In this document: positions 1-9,215 of the stretch, one piece after another
Position numbering within the stretch: position 1 is the stretch's first letter
Layout: each line of letters starts with the position of its first letter
Source: Deinococcus malanensis
Lineage (GTDB): Bacteria > Deinococcota > Deinococci > Deinococcales > Deinococcaceae
Length of the DNA stretch: 64,000 bases
Reading direction: 5' to 3'
Assembly: GCF_014647655.1 (NCBI RefSeq)
Contig: NZ_BMPP01000015.1
Location: 1 to 64,000, forward strand
Made by a program: the position numbers and the translations under genes
The notes under the pieces: generated by a model
Told to the model about the DNA's origin: nothing
Databases searched by the model: none
Seen by the model: only the letters and a program-made list of their open reading frames with translations

Positions 1-474
1 CTCGACCCTTGGGTATCTCAGCCCTGCCGAGTTCGAAGCCCACCATCTTGCCAGACAGCCAGCCGCCGCTTAACTTGAAGTACGCAAAACCGGCACAACC
101 TCAAACAGGCCCAACAGCTACAGGAATTGAGACAAAGATTTTCTGCGTTCACAACGATGCAACGGTCTTCAAGGCCACCAGGCCGAATATGCACAGCAGC
201 ATGTCCAGTGTGAGTTTCACCGTCGCATCCTACGAAGTGACGCCCGTAATGCAGAGAGTCGGTTGTGCTCAGGTCAATGGCCACCTGAAGCGATCGGATG
301 CGTCATCAATGGAGTTTTTCTATTGTGGCAGTCCCAAACCAGTCGGAAAGCAGTCCAGCCGCCGCGCATATCTGCCGATGCACCTTTATCAAGTCTCTGC
401 AAGACATGAAGGCGCTTCACGCATCACGGCTGCTATGGCCATTACCGTAAAAACAAAAGGAAGGTGAATATCAA
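1..474. other. left-edge stretch without a supported gene
   Basis: Open frames exist on both strands here, but none has a recognisable domain, a convincing ribosome binding site or protein-like composition. The last 20 bases hold a purine-rich Shine-Dalgarno-like sequence (AGGAAGGTGA, near 457-466) that serves the following gene. The stretch presumably carries that gene's promoter, but I could not place one. Confidence 0.5.
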
Positions 475-1734
475 TTGGACATCCTTGAACGTTACTGGAT
501 GCAGTTCCTGAACTACGCCCCGAGTCTCATCAGTGCGCTGGTACTGATCATTGTGGCCTTCGTCGTGGCTGCTGTGGTTCGCGGCTTAGTCGTACGGGGC
601 CTGCAGGCTGCGCGTGTCGACGAGCGGCTCTCCAGCCACCGCGCGGACAGCACGAACGTCACACGGTCGATCGGACAGATCATCTATTACATCGTGCTGC
701 TGCTGTTTCTGCCCGGTATCCTCGGGGCCCTAGGCCTCCGGAGCCTGCTGGAACCAGCGACGACCTTCTTCAACACTTTCCTAGGTTACCTGCCCAACAT
801 TCTCGGCGCCATCCTGATTCTGGTGATCGGCTTTTTCGTGGCCAAGATCCTGCGCGAACTGGTGACCACACTGACGTCCACCGCAGGCCTGGACCGTATG
901 AGCAGCCGCCTGGGACTCCCACCCAGCGCCAACCTCTCCAATCTGCTGGGGCTCGTCGTCTATGCCCTGGTGATTATTCCCGTGATCACGGCGGCACTTG
1001 ACGCGCTGAACGCAGAGGCGATCACCGCGCCCATCACCGCGATGCTCAACGAGATTCTTGCGGCACTTCCGAATCTGTTCGCCGCAATTCTGGTGCTGGG
1101 CATCGCATTCTTCGTGGGCCGCATCATTGCCGGGATCGTCAGTGGCGTCCTGGCCAGTCTTGGGTTTGACCGTATCGTGGGCTCGCTGGGCATGAAAGCC
1201 CAGAGCGCAGGGGCTCCAACCACACCTCCAGCAGGCGGGACCACGACGCCCCCCACGGGCCAGAACCCACTGGCGAAAGCCAACACCACGCCTTCAGGGA
1301 TCGCGGGCTATTTTGTTCAGACGCTGATCGTGCTCTTTGCGGTCATCAGCGCTCTGCAGGCGCTGGGCGCCGACACGCTGGCTGCACTGGCGGCCAACTT
1401 CCTGGCGCTGGTCGGTCAGATTCTTCTGGGTCTGGTGATTTTTGGTGTAGGGCTGTGGCTCGCGAACCTGTTTGCCGGCATCGTGCAGAACAGCTCATCC
1501 AGCCCCAATGCCCGCCTGCTGGCTTCGCTGGCACGCTGGGCAACGGTGTCCCTGTTCTTTGCCATGGCGCTGAAACAGATGGGCATCGCGGATTCCATCG
1601 TAAACCTGGCCTTTGGCCTGACGCTGGGAGCCCTGGCCGTGGCGTTTGCCCTCGCCTTTGGCCTGGGCGGGCGTGAAGCGGCTGGGAAAATTGCTGAACA
1701 CTGGCGCAGCCAGCTTCAGAAGCCGCCAAGTTAA
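475..1734 (+). CDS. mechanosensitive-channel-like TM-helix-repeat membrane protein
   Basis: A 419-residue integral membrane protein built from repeats in which a proline-asparagine turn leads into a long hydrophobic helix ending in FFV[AG][KR]I. Examples lie near residues 105-130 (LPNILGAILILVIGFF) and 200-225 (LPNLFAAILVLGIAFF). A related N-terminal helix and a C-terminal helical block follow the same plan. This matches the conserved TM-helix repeat of small-conductance mechanosensitive channel relatives. I see no clear beta domain typical of full MscS, so ion conduction is inferred. A threonine/proline-rich loop (about 240-265) separates two membrane blocks. The start is TTG, chosen because AGGAAGGTGA lies just upstream. 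A perfect hairpin follows the stop. Confidence 0.85.
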   Translation: MDILERYWMQFLNYAPSLISALVLIIVAFVVAAVVRGLVVRGLQAARVDERLSSHRADSTNVTRSIGQIIYYIVLLLFLPGILGALGLRSLLEPATTFFNTFLGYLPNILGAILILVIGFFVAKILRELVTTLTSTAGLDRMSSRLGLPPSANLSNLLGLVVYALVIIPVITAALDALNAEAITAPITAMLNEILAALPNLFAAILVLGIAFFVGRIIAGIVSGVLASLGFDRIVGSLGMKAQSAGAPTTPPAGGTTTPPTGQNPLAKANTTPSGIAGYFVQTLIVLFAVISALQALGADTLAALAANFLALVGQILLGLVIFGVGLWLANLFAGIVQNSSSSPNARLLASLARWATVSLFFAMALKQMGIADSIVNLAFGLTLGALAVAFALAFGLGGREAAGKIAEHWRSQLQKPPS

Positions 1735-1749
1735 CGCACCTTCTTCCCG

Positions 1750-1782
1750 CAGAGGTCCCGCTCGTCGTGAGCGGGACCTCTG
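1750..1782. terminator. hairpin terminator after the channel-like gene
   Basis: A perfect 14-bp inverted repeat (CAGAGGTCCCGCTC / GAGCGGGACCTCTG) with a 5-nt loop starts 15 bases after the stop codon. There is no T-run, so it may be a weak or bidirectional terminator or an mRNA 3'-end stabiliser. Confidence 0.6.
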
Positions 1783-1971
1783 CCGTCAGGGCGCCAGTGA
1801 CTCTGCACCCATTGCACCTCGGTCAGGTGCTCACCTGGTCATGCCAGAAGAGATGCTGGGGTGCCGAGCCTCAAAAGAGGTTCCCCATTTTTCGCGCAGG
1901 AATACCGAGCCAGAGGGTGTCACAAGCCATATTCGCGGTTGAACCCCGGAGGCAGTCATAATCAGGGCCCT

Positions 1972-2415
1972 ATGGCATCGCGTCTTCATCTGTTGCTCGT
2001 GGACGATAATGTCGCCGACGTCTACCTGGCGCGGGAGGCCTTCGAACGTCACGCCGATCATATTCAGCTCAGTGTCTGCCAGTCCGGCCACGACGCTCTG
2101 GCCTGCCTTTGCGATACGCAGGCCCCTCCCCCCGACCTGATCGTCCTGGACATCAACATGCCTGGTATGGACGGGTTTGACGTTCTGGAGGCGATCAAGG
2201 CCGACCCGGGACTCGTCCACCTGCCAGTGGTCATGCTTTCAGCGTCGGACAACCCGGCGGACGTCACCCGTGCCTATAGCCTCCGGGCCAGTGCCTACGT
2301 GGTCAAGGCCCATGACTTTGCGACGTTCCTGCAGCAGATCGATGCACTGGTGGGCTTCTGGACCCTCTGCCGCGTCTCCGGCAAACCTCTGCGGGCTCAA
2401 GGTCGGGGGCTCTGA
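1972..2415 (+). CDS. single-domain response regulator (Rcp1-like)
   Basis: A 147-residue stand-alone receiver domain with no output domain. The acidic pair is D11-D12, the phospho-acceptor is D60 (in LIVLDINMPGMDG), the conserved Ser is in the MLSAS strand, and the Lys is in AYVVKA. The LLLVDDN...VYLAREAF start is typical of Rcp1/CheY-like regulators that partner phytochrome-type or GAF/PAS histidine kinases. An in-frame extension back to 1861 exists, but residues before 1972 have no receiver homology, so the ATG at 1972 is preferred even though its Shine-Dalgarno is weak. A close paralogue follows 200 bases downstream. The GAF/PAS kinase at 6264-9215 is a possible partner; this is inferred from proximity only. 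Confidence 0.88.
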   Translation: MASRLHLLLVDDNVADVYLAREAFERHADHIQLSVCQSGHDALACLCDTQAPPPDLIVLDINMPGMDGFDVLEAIKADPGLVHLPVVMLSASDNPADVTRAYSLRASAYVVKAHDFATFLQQIDALVGFWTLCRVSGKPLRAQGRGL

Positions 2416-2615
2416 CACAGGCGCCCTTACGCTCCCGCTTCCCCACGTTGCTCTGTTCGGCGGGCGTGCCCAAGGGCTGGCGCCCAGGGTTGGTCTCTTC
2501 ATTGCCCCTGCAACTCTGCATTCCTGGACCACACCTGCAGCCGAAAATGGGCGGCCACCCCTATGCATGAAGCTCGGATGAAGATCGGTCGGGCCACGGT
2601 GGCACATGCTATGGC

Positions 2616-3029
2616 ATGGTTCAGCGGCTCCATCTGCTTCTGGTCGAAGATTCCACAGCTGATCTCTTTCTGGCTCAGGAGGTCTTCGAGGCGCACAAGG
2701 ACCGCCTGCTGGTCACCACCCATCAGAACGGGGCCGACGCCGTCGCGTTCCTGAAGCAGCCGCCCGAACGTCTACCCGACGTGGTTCTAATGGACCTGCA
2801 CATGCCGGGACTGAACGGCATCGACGTGCTGAAAATCATCAAGGCTGACCCGGCACTCGCGCATCTTCCGGTGGTGCTGATGTCCGGTTCGGCCAAACCT
2901 GCCGAGGTGGTCGAGGCCTATCAGTTGCAGGCCAGCGCATTCCTGATCAAGGCCCCCGGTTTTCCGCAACAGATGACAGCGTTCGTCACTTACTGGCTTC
3001 AGGCGCAGGTTACGAGTCCGTCTTCCTGA
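2616..3029 (+). CDS. single-domain response regulator (Rcp1-like), paralogue of the preceding gene
   Basis: A 137-residue receiver-only protein with phospho-acceptor D60 (VVLMDLHMPGLNG), acidic residues E11-D12, Ser in LMSGS, and the Lys in AFLIKA. It shares long stretches of pattern with the preceding regulator (RLHLLLVxD, IKADPxLxHLPVV), so the two are tandem duplicates that have since diverged. The switch from D11 to E11 is a tolerated variation. There is no output domain, so it should act through protein contact or as a phosphate relay. The start at 2616 is the first Met in register with the paralogue. Confidence 0.88.
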   Translation: MVQRLHLLLVEDSTADLFLAQEVFEAHKDRLLVTTHQNGADAVAFLKQPPERLPDVVLMDLHMPGLNGIDVLKIIKADPALAHLPVVLMSGSAKPAEVVEAYQLQASAFLIKAPGFPQQMTAFVTYWLQAQVTSPSS

Positions 3030-3160
3030 TCCTCGCCACCAGGTGCCGGTCTTCCGGGAGCAACCCTGACAGTTGCAGCCGCCCTGCTGTCAGCCCGCAC
3101 CACCGGACGGAGGAGGCATTTCGGCACATCCGCCAGGCAGTTCGGCATTAGGATGCGTGC

Positions 3161-4300
3161 ATGACTCAGGTCCTGCCCTCTACTGCCAGCGGGCAGGCCC
3201 CTGTCCTGCTTGAGGACCCTGCCACACCAGGAGCGGCACCGCACGTGCAGCACTATCCGATGTCATTCACCGGGCAGGCCGGAGAATATTTCAGGCTCTG
3301 GATCGTGAATACTGCCCTGACCATCGTGACGCTTGGCGTGTACCTGCCCTGGGCGCGGGTACGGCAGCGGCAGTATTTCTATGGCCACACCTGGCTGGAC
3401 GGACAGAACTTTGAGTACACCGCCAACCCTCTGGCCCTTCTCCGGGGCTACCTGGCTATTGGATTGGCCTTCGGGTTGTATTCGCTGTCAACCACGCTGA
3501 AGTTCTCCGGCTGGGAGTACGTGGCCGGCACCCTGGGCGTGGTCTACGTGCTGCTGTATCCCTGGCTTGTCATGAAGTCGCTGGGCTTCCTGGCCGTCAG
3601 CTCCGTTCATCGTGGCCTGAGGTTCCGCCACCACGCGAACACAGGACAGGCTTACGTCGCCTACGGGCTGGCCAATATCGCAGCGGGCCTGACAGCCGGG
3701 CTGGCCCTCCCGTGGGCCTGGTATCGGCAGCGCCGGTATCAGGTGGAATGCGCAGCCTACGGATCGGCGAGGGCCACGTTCCGGGGGGATGTGGGTGACT
3801 TTTACGTCATCGGGCTGGTTGGGGTCGGCCTGACCGTGGCTGGTGGACTGATCCTCGCAGCCCTGGTTGGAACGCTGGCCCTGGCAGGTCTCGGCGAAAG
3901 GGTCGCTGTCACGAGTGGCCTTGACAACATTGCACTTGTAGGCATTGCAGCAGCGTACCTGGCTATCCTGGCGGTCTACGGGGTGACCTGGCAATATGTC
4001 CGGGCTTCGACCATGCGGTATGTGCTCAATCACGTGGAAGTGGGTGGAGTGGTCCGGGTAACCGCGACTTTCCGTCCCTGGGTGGTGGTCTGGATCGCGG
4101 TCTCGAATGCAGTCGTGCAGGCCCTGACCCTTGGGCTGGCCACCCCCTGGGCTGCAGTACGCCGGGCCCGCTACATCACGCAGGAAATTACCGTGCGGGC
4201 CATCGCCCCGCTGGACGAATTCGCGTCGGGAAGCGCAGTCGGAGAAAGCAGCCTGGGCGAAGCGGCCACCGAGCTGCTTGATATCAACGTGGGCTTCTGA
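3161..4300 (+). CDS. DUF898 (YjgN-type) membrane protein
   Basis: A 379-residue multi-pass membrane protein of the YjgN/DUF898 family. A cytoplasmic N-terminus leads into FTGQAGEYFRLWIVN, then repeats of the diagnostic signature of a helix followed by LG[VL]YLPWARVRQRQY. The second instance is near residue 175 (LALPWAWYRQRRY) and the third near 325 (LGLATPWAAVRRARY). Function is unknown in the family. It is followed by an M48-type metalloprotease gene, a frequent bacterial pairing that suggests the two act together at the membrane. The start ATG has no strong Shine-Dalgarno. Confidence 0.85.
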   Translation: MTQVLPSTASGQAPVLLEDPATPGAAPHVQHYPMSFTGQAGEYFRLWIVNTALTIVTLGVYLPWARVRQRQYFYGHTWLDGQNFEYTANPLALLRGYLAIGLAFGLYSLSTTLKFSGWEYVAGTLGVVYVLLYPWLVMKSLGFLAVSSVHRGLRFRHHANTGQAYVAYGLANIAAGLTAGLALPWAWYRQRRYQVECAAYGSARATFRGDVGDFYVIGLVGVGLTVAGGLILAALVGTLALAGLGERVAVTSGLDNIALVGIAAAYLAILAVYGVTWQYVRASTMRYVLNHVEVGGVVRVTATFRPWVVVWIAVSNAVVQALTLGLATPWAAVRRARYITQEITVRAIAPLDEFASGSAVGESSLGEAATELLDINVGF

Positions 4301-4451
4301 TGACATTCCAGCGGCAGTGGACCAAAAATGCGCCAGGCTCAGTCCACCAGCGGTGTCAGGTACGCCCGGTTGCCCGCCCGTCACACTTCCCGGTGGTGGC
4401 TGCGCGAAGCCATTCATCTGGCGCGTCATGTCGCAGCCGTCAGGTGCTGTT

Positions 4452-5561
4452 ATGACAGGCTCTCAGCAGCTCGATCTCACCGTGTCCGGAGCGGGGTTCG
4501 ATGGCCGCACCAGCCGCCGCCAACCGGCCACCCTCCACGTCACTGGCTCCAGGGTGGTGCTGAGCCTGAACGCCATGGTGGAAACCCACTGGCAGCTGAA
4601 CCAGCTCCGCATTGATCCTGCAGTTCCCGGCATTCCCCGGGTCGTGAAATTCCCGGACGGCGCCCGTTTCGAGACTGGAGACGATGGGGCCGTAGCCACT
4701 CTGGAGCGCCACCTGGGTCAGAACCATGCCCTGGCTGGCATCAGGAGGCTCGAAGGACGCTGGTGGACCGCATTGGGCGCGCTGGCCATGACGCTGGCCC
4801 TGGCGGCGGCGTTCGTGGTGTATGGCATACCTACCCTGGCGCGTGGAGCCGCGGCAGCCACGCCACACCGGGTGCTGGCCGTTTTTGACCGCGAAACCAT
4901 TGAGCTGCTGGACGGTGAGTATCTGGCCCCGAGCACCCTCAGTCCCTCACGTCAGGCCCAGTTGCAATCGGCGTTCCGGCGGGCAAGCAGCTGGGCAGGG
5001 GGGCCCTACCCCTACCGCCTGCTTCTGCGCGATGGAGAGCCGGAAAAGGCGGAGATGTTCCAGATTGGCGCCAACGCCTTTGCCCTTCCCAATGGAACTG
5101 TGGTCATGACGGATCAGCTGGTAGATCTCTCGGGCAATGACCGGGAACTCATGGGGGTCATGGTGCACGAGGCGGCCCACGTCACCAGTCGTCATGTACT
5201 GGCCAGCGTGTATCAGGGCCTGGGACTGACGCTCCTGACGGTGGCGGTCACCGGCGACGTGGTGAGCGCCAGCACCTTTGCCGCCGCTGTTCCGGCCACC
5301 ATTCTGAGCAAAGGGTATTCCAGAGCCGCAGAAAGGGAGTCGGACGCTCTGGCGGGCCGTTTTCTGATGACGGCATATGGCACCACCAAACCGCTCCGTG
5401 ACCTGCTGGCCCGCATGGAATCCGGCAGTCCACGGACCGACGAAAACAGCGTAGGGGAGACCGGCCGCCTGGAAAACCTGCTCGCCACACACCCTGGCAC
5501 CTCAGACCGAATCAGGCACCTGAAGGAAATTGAGAGCCGGGGACATGGACAGACTCCCTGA
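4452..5561 (+). CDS. M48-family zinc metalloprotease
   Basis: About 369 residues. An N-terminal domain of about 100 residues contains the FDGRTSRRQ-type motif seen in DUF898-partner proteases. One transmembrane helix follows (about residues 105-125, LGALAMTLALAAAFVVYGI), then an extracytoplasmic M48 peptidase domain. The zinc motif HEAAH lies at about 239-243 and the downstream AERESDA box, which supplies the third ligand, at about 293-299. The start at 4452 is chosen for AGGTG five bases upstream; 4428 is an alternative in the same frame. It probably forms a two-gene unit with the DUF898 gene. A role in membrane protein quality control is inferred from the M48 family. Confidence 0.85.
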   Translation: MTGSQQLDLTVSGAGFDGRTSRRQPATLHVTGSRVVLSLNAMVETHWQLNQLRIDPAVPGIPRVVKFPDGARFETGDDGAVATLERHLGQNHALAGIRRLEGRWWTALGALAMTLALAAAFVVYGIPTLARGAAAATPHRVLAVFDRETIELLDGEYLAPSTLSPSRQAQLQSAFRRASSWAGGPYPYRLLLRDGEPEKAEMFQIGANAFALPNGTVVMTDQLVDLSGNDRELMGVMVHEAAHVTSRHVLASVYQGLGLTLLTVAVTGDVVSASTFAAAVPATILSKGYSRAAERESDALAGRFLMTAYGTTKPLRDLLARMESGSPRTDENSVGETGRLENLLATHPGTSDRIRHLKEIESRGHGQTP

Positions 5562-5673
5562 GCAGGCAGGCCTGAAACGTGTGGCCCACTGAGGCGCCAG
5601 CAGAGCCCTGAAAACAAAATGGTCCGGCGTAACCCCAGGCACCCGTCAGCCACCAGTCAGGAGACCACGCGAC

Positions 5674-5712
5674 CGGACAACATCAGGTAAGTATGTTGTC
5701 CGCAGAATTTTT
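5674..5712. terminator. rho-independent-type terminator after the M48 protease
   Basis: A 10-bp perfect inverted repeat (CGGACAACAT / ATGTTGTCCG, loop 9 nt) is followed six bases later by a run of five T. It sits 110 bases after the protease stop and 55 bases before the next start. It could instead be an operator for the following small gene. Confidence 0.5.
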
Positions 5713-5757
5713 GCAGACCTGATGCTGGCGCCCCGGTCGGTGGAGTACGCTCGATAC

Positions 5758-6015
5758 ATGCACCCTTCGGAGATGAGCGCTTCGGAAATTGTAGAGGTGT
5801 TGCACCATGCGTACGAGGCGGATATCGGTTTGACGATCGATGCCCCGGCTGTACAGGAGCGTGCTGCTCTGGCGGACTTTCTGGCATGCCATCCGGACGT
5901 CAAGGCAGCCGTCTGGACCTTGTGGCGGCAGGCGCTACAGGGCAAAGGGATTGCTCCGGATGACGCCGAATACTGGCTGAACCAGGAGTTTACCGGGCTT
6001 TACCCTCAAGGATGA
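5758..6015 (+). CDS. small hypothetical protein
   Basis: An 85-residue soluble, acidic protein. The central part (residues 10-60) looks helical and the end contains DDAEYWLNQEF. I recognise no domain. Codon use resembles neighbouring genes, with strong third-position GC. The ATG at 5758 follows TGGAG at a long spacing of 12; an in-frame upstream ATG at 5722 and a downstream one at 5773 are alternatives. It lies between a terminator-like hairpin and the convergent sensor kinase. Confidence 0.5.
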   Translation: MHPSEMSASEIVEVLHHAYEADIGLTIDAPAVQERAALADFLACHPDVKAAVWTLWRQALQGKGIAPDDAEYWLNQEFTGLYPQG

Positions 6016-6263
6016 TTCCTCGGCGTGAGTTGCCGGGTGGGTGCCGGCTGTTGAAAAGACAGCTGCAATGGTGTGCAGACACGAGCATTTCTGCTGCCGC
6101 AGTTGCCTGCAGGTCACGGACAGGGCGGAGAGCCTGTCCTGGTGCAAACGTGGCGCGCATCAGGTGGTAGCAACGGGACAGGCGCACCACCACGCGAATG
6201 TTGTCTCCAGACCCGGCGTGCCTCGGACGCCTCGATGTGGGTGCTGTGAGGTCCGACGTGTCA

Positions 6264-9215
6264 TCAGTCTTCCGAGCCAGCCTGAACAGCTTTCAGTGTG
6301 AAGTGGAACTTGCTGCCCTCGCCGGGTGTGGATTCTACCCATAGCTGTCCCCCATGGCGCTCGACCACCTTGTGGCAGATGGCCAGCCCCAGGCCGGTGC
6401 CGGCATACTGGTCCCGGCCGTGCAGGCGCTGGAACATCACAAAAATCCGGTCGAAATAGGCGGGATCAATGCCGATGCCGTTGTCCTCGACCGTGAAGTG
6501 GTAGAACTCTCCGTCAGGCTCGGCACTGATCCTGACGTGTGGCGCGCTGTCAGGTTTCCGGAATTTCAGGGCGTTGCCGATCAGGTTCTGAAACACCTGG
6601 ATCAGCTGAAAAACGTTGCCTAGGACTATGGGCAGCGGTCCACAGGTGACCTGACCGCCGCTCTCCTCGAGCAATCCGCCAAGGCGGCCACGGGCTTCTT
6701 CAACCAAATGAGTCGCGGAAACAGGTTCCAGCGTGAGCAGTTCGGCGCCCAGGCGTGAAAACACCAGCAGGTCGTCGAGCAGCGTCTTCATCCGGGCCGT
6801 GCCTTCCACGATCAGCCGCAGAAGGTTCTGTCCCCGTTCGTCGTATAGGTCCGCGTAGCGCTTCTCGAGCAGCCCTGTCAGTCCAGCGATGGTGCGCAGG
6901 GGCTCCTGAAGGTCGTGTGACGCCACATAGGCGAAACGCTCGAGTTCGGCATTGGTCTGTTCCAGTGCGCGTGTGCGTTCTTCTACCCGCCGCTCGAGCT
7001 CAACGCCGTATTCCCGCAGGGCACGCTCGGCTTCCAACTGCACCGTGAGGTTCTGCACGTAGGCCACCACAAACGTCTCGTCCTGCGCCTCATAGCGGGT
7101 CAGGACCAGACCCACCGGGATGCGGCGTCCGTCCCGGCAGACCATTTCCTTCTCGTAGGCTTCGGACGTTCCCTGGGCAAATGCCTGCTCAAAGGCCTGA
7201 AAGTCCTGTTCCAGAAATTCAGCCGGGGTCAGGGCCGCCCAGTTGACCTGTCCAGCCTCAAATTCGGCGCGGGAGTAGCCCAGCATGTGAAGGTATGCGT
7301 CGTTCGCCAGGTGCATCGACCCGTCCATAGCGCCGACGGCGATCCCGATTGGGCTGGCCTCGACCAGGCTGCGAAAGCGCTCCTCGCTGCTTCGCAGCCT
7401 GGTCTCGGCACGCACCTGCTCGGTGATGTCCGTGTGAACGCCCACCCACTCGCGGACCTGTCCGTCCAGGTCAAGCACCGGAACAGCGCGTACGTTGAAA
7501 TGACGCTCCTCGCCGGATGCGACGGTGACCCGCTGGTGAGACTCGTAGATGGTCCGGGAAAGCAGCGCTTCCTGCCAGGCGTCGAACGTGCGGTGCAGGT
7601 CCTCCGGATTGACCCGGTCAGTCCAGCCCAGACCGGTGTACTCGGTCTCGGTCTGCCCGGTCAGCTGGGTCCATCCCGGCTGCTTGCCCACCAGCATGCC
7701 CTCGGCGGTGTTGGTCCAGACGATCTGACGGGTGGCGTCGATCAGGGAACGGTAGCGGCGCTCACTGATCTGCGACGCCTCGTACCGCGCCGCATTGTCC
7801 AGGGCCAGAGCCGCACGTTCAGCCAGTGCCTGGGCCAGTTCCAGATCCTGGGGCCCATACGTGCGCTGGGGATGTGTCGTGGCGAGGGCCAGCACACCAA
7901 CCGTCCGGCCGTTGGCGATCATCGGCACCTGGATCAGCGAATGCAGTCCCATCCGCTGAACCGCGCGCCGGCGCTGCTCATCCTTGATCTGGTTGATCAG
8001 GCCACCTGGAACCACCGGCATCAGCAGCGGGGCTCCAGTGCGCATGACCCACGCGGTCGAGCCGGGGGAGGAGGGATCCGACGGGTACTGAGCAGTGAAC
8101 CAGCGCAGCAGTTCCACCATGCCCGGGTCGTGATGGGCCACGGCCACCGGAAAAGGCAGACCGTCATCATCGGCCAGAAAGACGGCGGCCCAGTCGGCGA
8201 CGTGTCGGAGCGCAAGGGAAGCCAGCCGGTCCAGGGTTCCCTGCAGGTCCAGTGAAGCGGCAAGCGCGGCGCTGGCTTCCGCCAGCAAGGTGGCCCGCTC
8301 CCGCTCCTCATGCGCCGCGTTGTATCGGCGTGCCCGTTTCAGTGCACAGGAACACGCTTCTCGCACTTCCAGCAGATAGGACTGCTGCTCGTCCGTTATG
8401 GCCTGCTCATCGTGGAACGACAGGGTCAACGCGCATGTGACAACCTCCCCGTCCTCCAGGGGAAGCGCCGCAACGGCCCTCGTTCCAGGTTGGAACAGAG
8501 GCACAAACTCAGGGAAATCGCGGTCAAGTTGCTCAGCCGTGGCAAAGACGGGCCGCCGTGTTCGAAGAGCATGAACCACGGGATAGTACTCCTGCGCCGG
8601 GAAGTTTTCCCAGCTGAGTTTGACGGAGGGCTCGTAGCCCACAGCCCCGACCAGATAGAGTGTCTGATCGTCAACAGCCTCGACCAGCGCCCCACCGTAG
8701 GCCCCCATCAGAGGAACGACCTTCTGCAGGATGGTCCGCTTCACTTCGGTGGTGGCCAGAGCCTGAGCCAGGGCCTGTTCGACCGCCAGCAGGTCGTGGT
8801 CCCGATGACTGCGCGGGGTTCCGCCATGCTCCGTGTGTCCCTGACCAGTATCCCGCAGTATCACGGCGACCCCCTGGACCTCCTTGCCGGTGTCGTACAC
8901 AGGCACAACACTGCAGGTCACGGGGTGAGCTTCTGGTGCGGTCACAGCCGCCAGATCACGTCTCGCAACTCCTGTGTCGAGCACTGCTCGACAGGCTTCA
9001 ACCACAGCCGGGGACACCCCGGGCATCACCTCCACCAGGGGTTTCCCTGCGTCGTGGCTGGCTGGCCGGACAGTCAGCCGCCGGAACACGGCGTTGGTAT
9101 GCACGATGGCCAGATGCTGGTCCAATACTGCCAGCCCAGCCGACGTCCCCTCCAGCAGGCTATCCAGGGTGGCGAAGCCGACGCTCAGCGCGTGGCCTTC
9201 ATGGGCGGGGGGCAC
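6264..9215 (-). CDS. PAS/GAF sensor histidine kinase
   Basis: A 983-residue soluble kinase with no transmembrane segment. Domain order: N-terminal PAS (about 10-130), GAF (about 140-300), GAF (about 310-470), PAS (about 480-600, TNTAEGMLVGKQPGW), PAS (about 605-730), coiled coil, HisKA with the phospho-accepting H767 in the FAYVASHDLQEPLRT motif typical of the phytochrome-like kinase group, then HATPase_c with the N box (NLIGNALKF), DNGIGID and GTGLGLAICHKVVERHGG. There is no receiver domain, so the phosphate must go to separate regulators; the two Rcp-like receivers at 1972-3029 are candidates. No PHY domain or obvious chromophore Cys was noticed, so the stimulus is unknown. Confidence 0.92.
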   Translation of the reverse strand: MPPAHEGHALSVGFATLDSLLEGTSAGLAVLDQHLAIVHTNAVFRRLTVRPASHDAGKPLVEVMPGVSPAVVEACRAVLDTGVARRDLAAVTAPEAHPVTCSVVPVYDTGKEVQGVAVILRDTGQGHTEHGGTPRSHRDHDLLAVEQALAQALATTEVKRTILQKVVPLMGAYGGALVEAVDDQTLYLVGAVGYEPSVKLSWENFPAQEYYPVVHALRTRRPVFATAEQLDRDFPEFVPLFQPGTRAVAALPLEDGEVVTCALTLSFHDEQAITDEQQSYLLEVREACSCALKRARRYNAAHEERERATLLAEASAALAASLDLQGTLDRLASLALRHVADWAAVFLADDDGLPFPVAVAHHDPGMVELLRWFTAQYPSDPSSPGSTAWVMRTGAPLLMPVVPGGLINQIKDEQRRRAVQRMGLHSLIQVPMIANGRTVGVLALATTHPQRTYGPQDLELAQALAERAALALDNAARYEASQISERRYRSLIDATRQIVWTNTAEGMLVGKQPGWTQLTGQTETEYTGLGWTDRVNPEDLHRTFDAWQEALLSRTIYESHQRVTVASGEERHFNVRAVPVLDLDGQVREWVGVHTDITEQVRAETRLRSSEERFRSLVEASPIGIAVGAMDGSMHLANDAYLHMLGYSRAEFEAGQVNWAALTPAEFLEQDFQAFEQAFAQGTSEAYEKEMVCRDGRRIPVGLVLTRYEAQDETFVVAYVQNLTVQLEAERALREYGVELERRVEERTRALEQTNAELERFAYVASHDLQEPLRTIAGLTGLLEKRYADLYDERGQNLLRLIVEGTARMKTLLDDLLVFSRLGAELLTLEPVSATHLVEEARGRLGGLLEESGGQVTCGPLPIVLGNVFQLIQVFQNLIGNALKFRKPDSAPHVRISAEPDGEFYHFTVEDNGIGIDPAYFDRIFVMFQRLHGRDQYAGTGLGLAICHKVVERHGGQLWVESTPGEGSKFHFTLKAVQAGSED

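Noticed and set aside
9..467. 152-residue open frame at the left edge
   Set aside because: No domain, no ribosome site, low-complexity start and an opposing frame of similar quality. Not supported as a gene.
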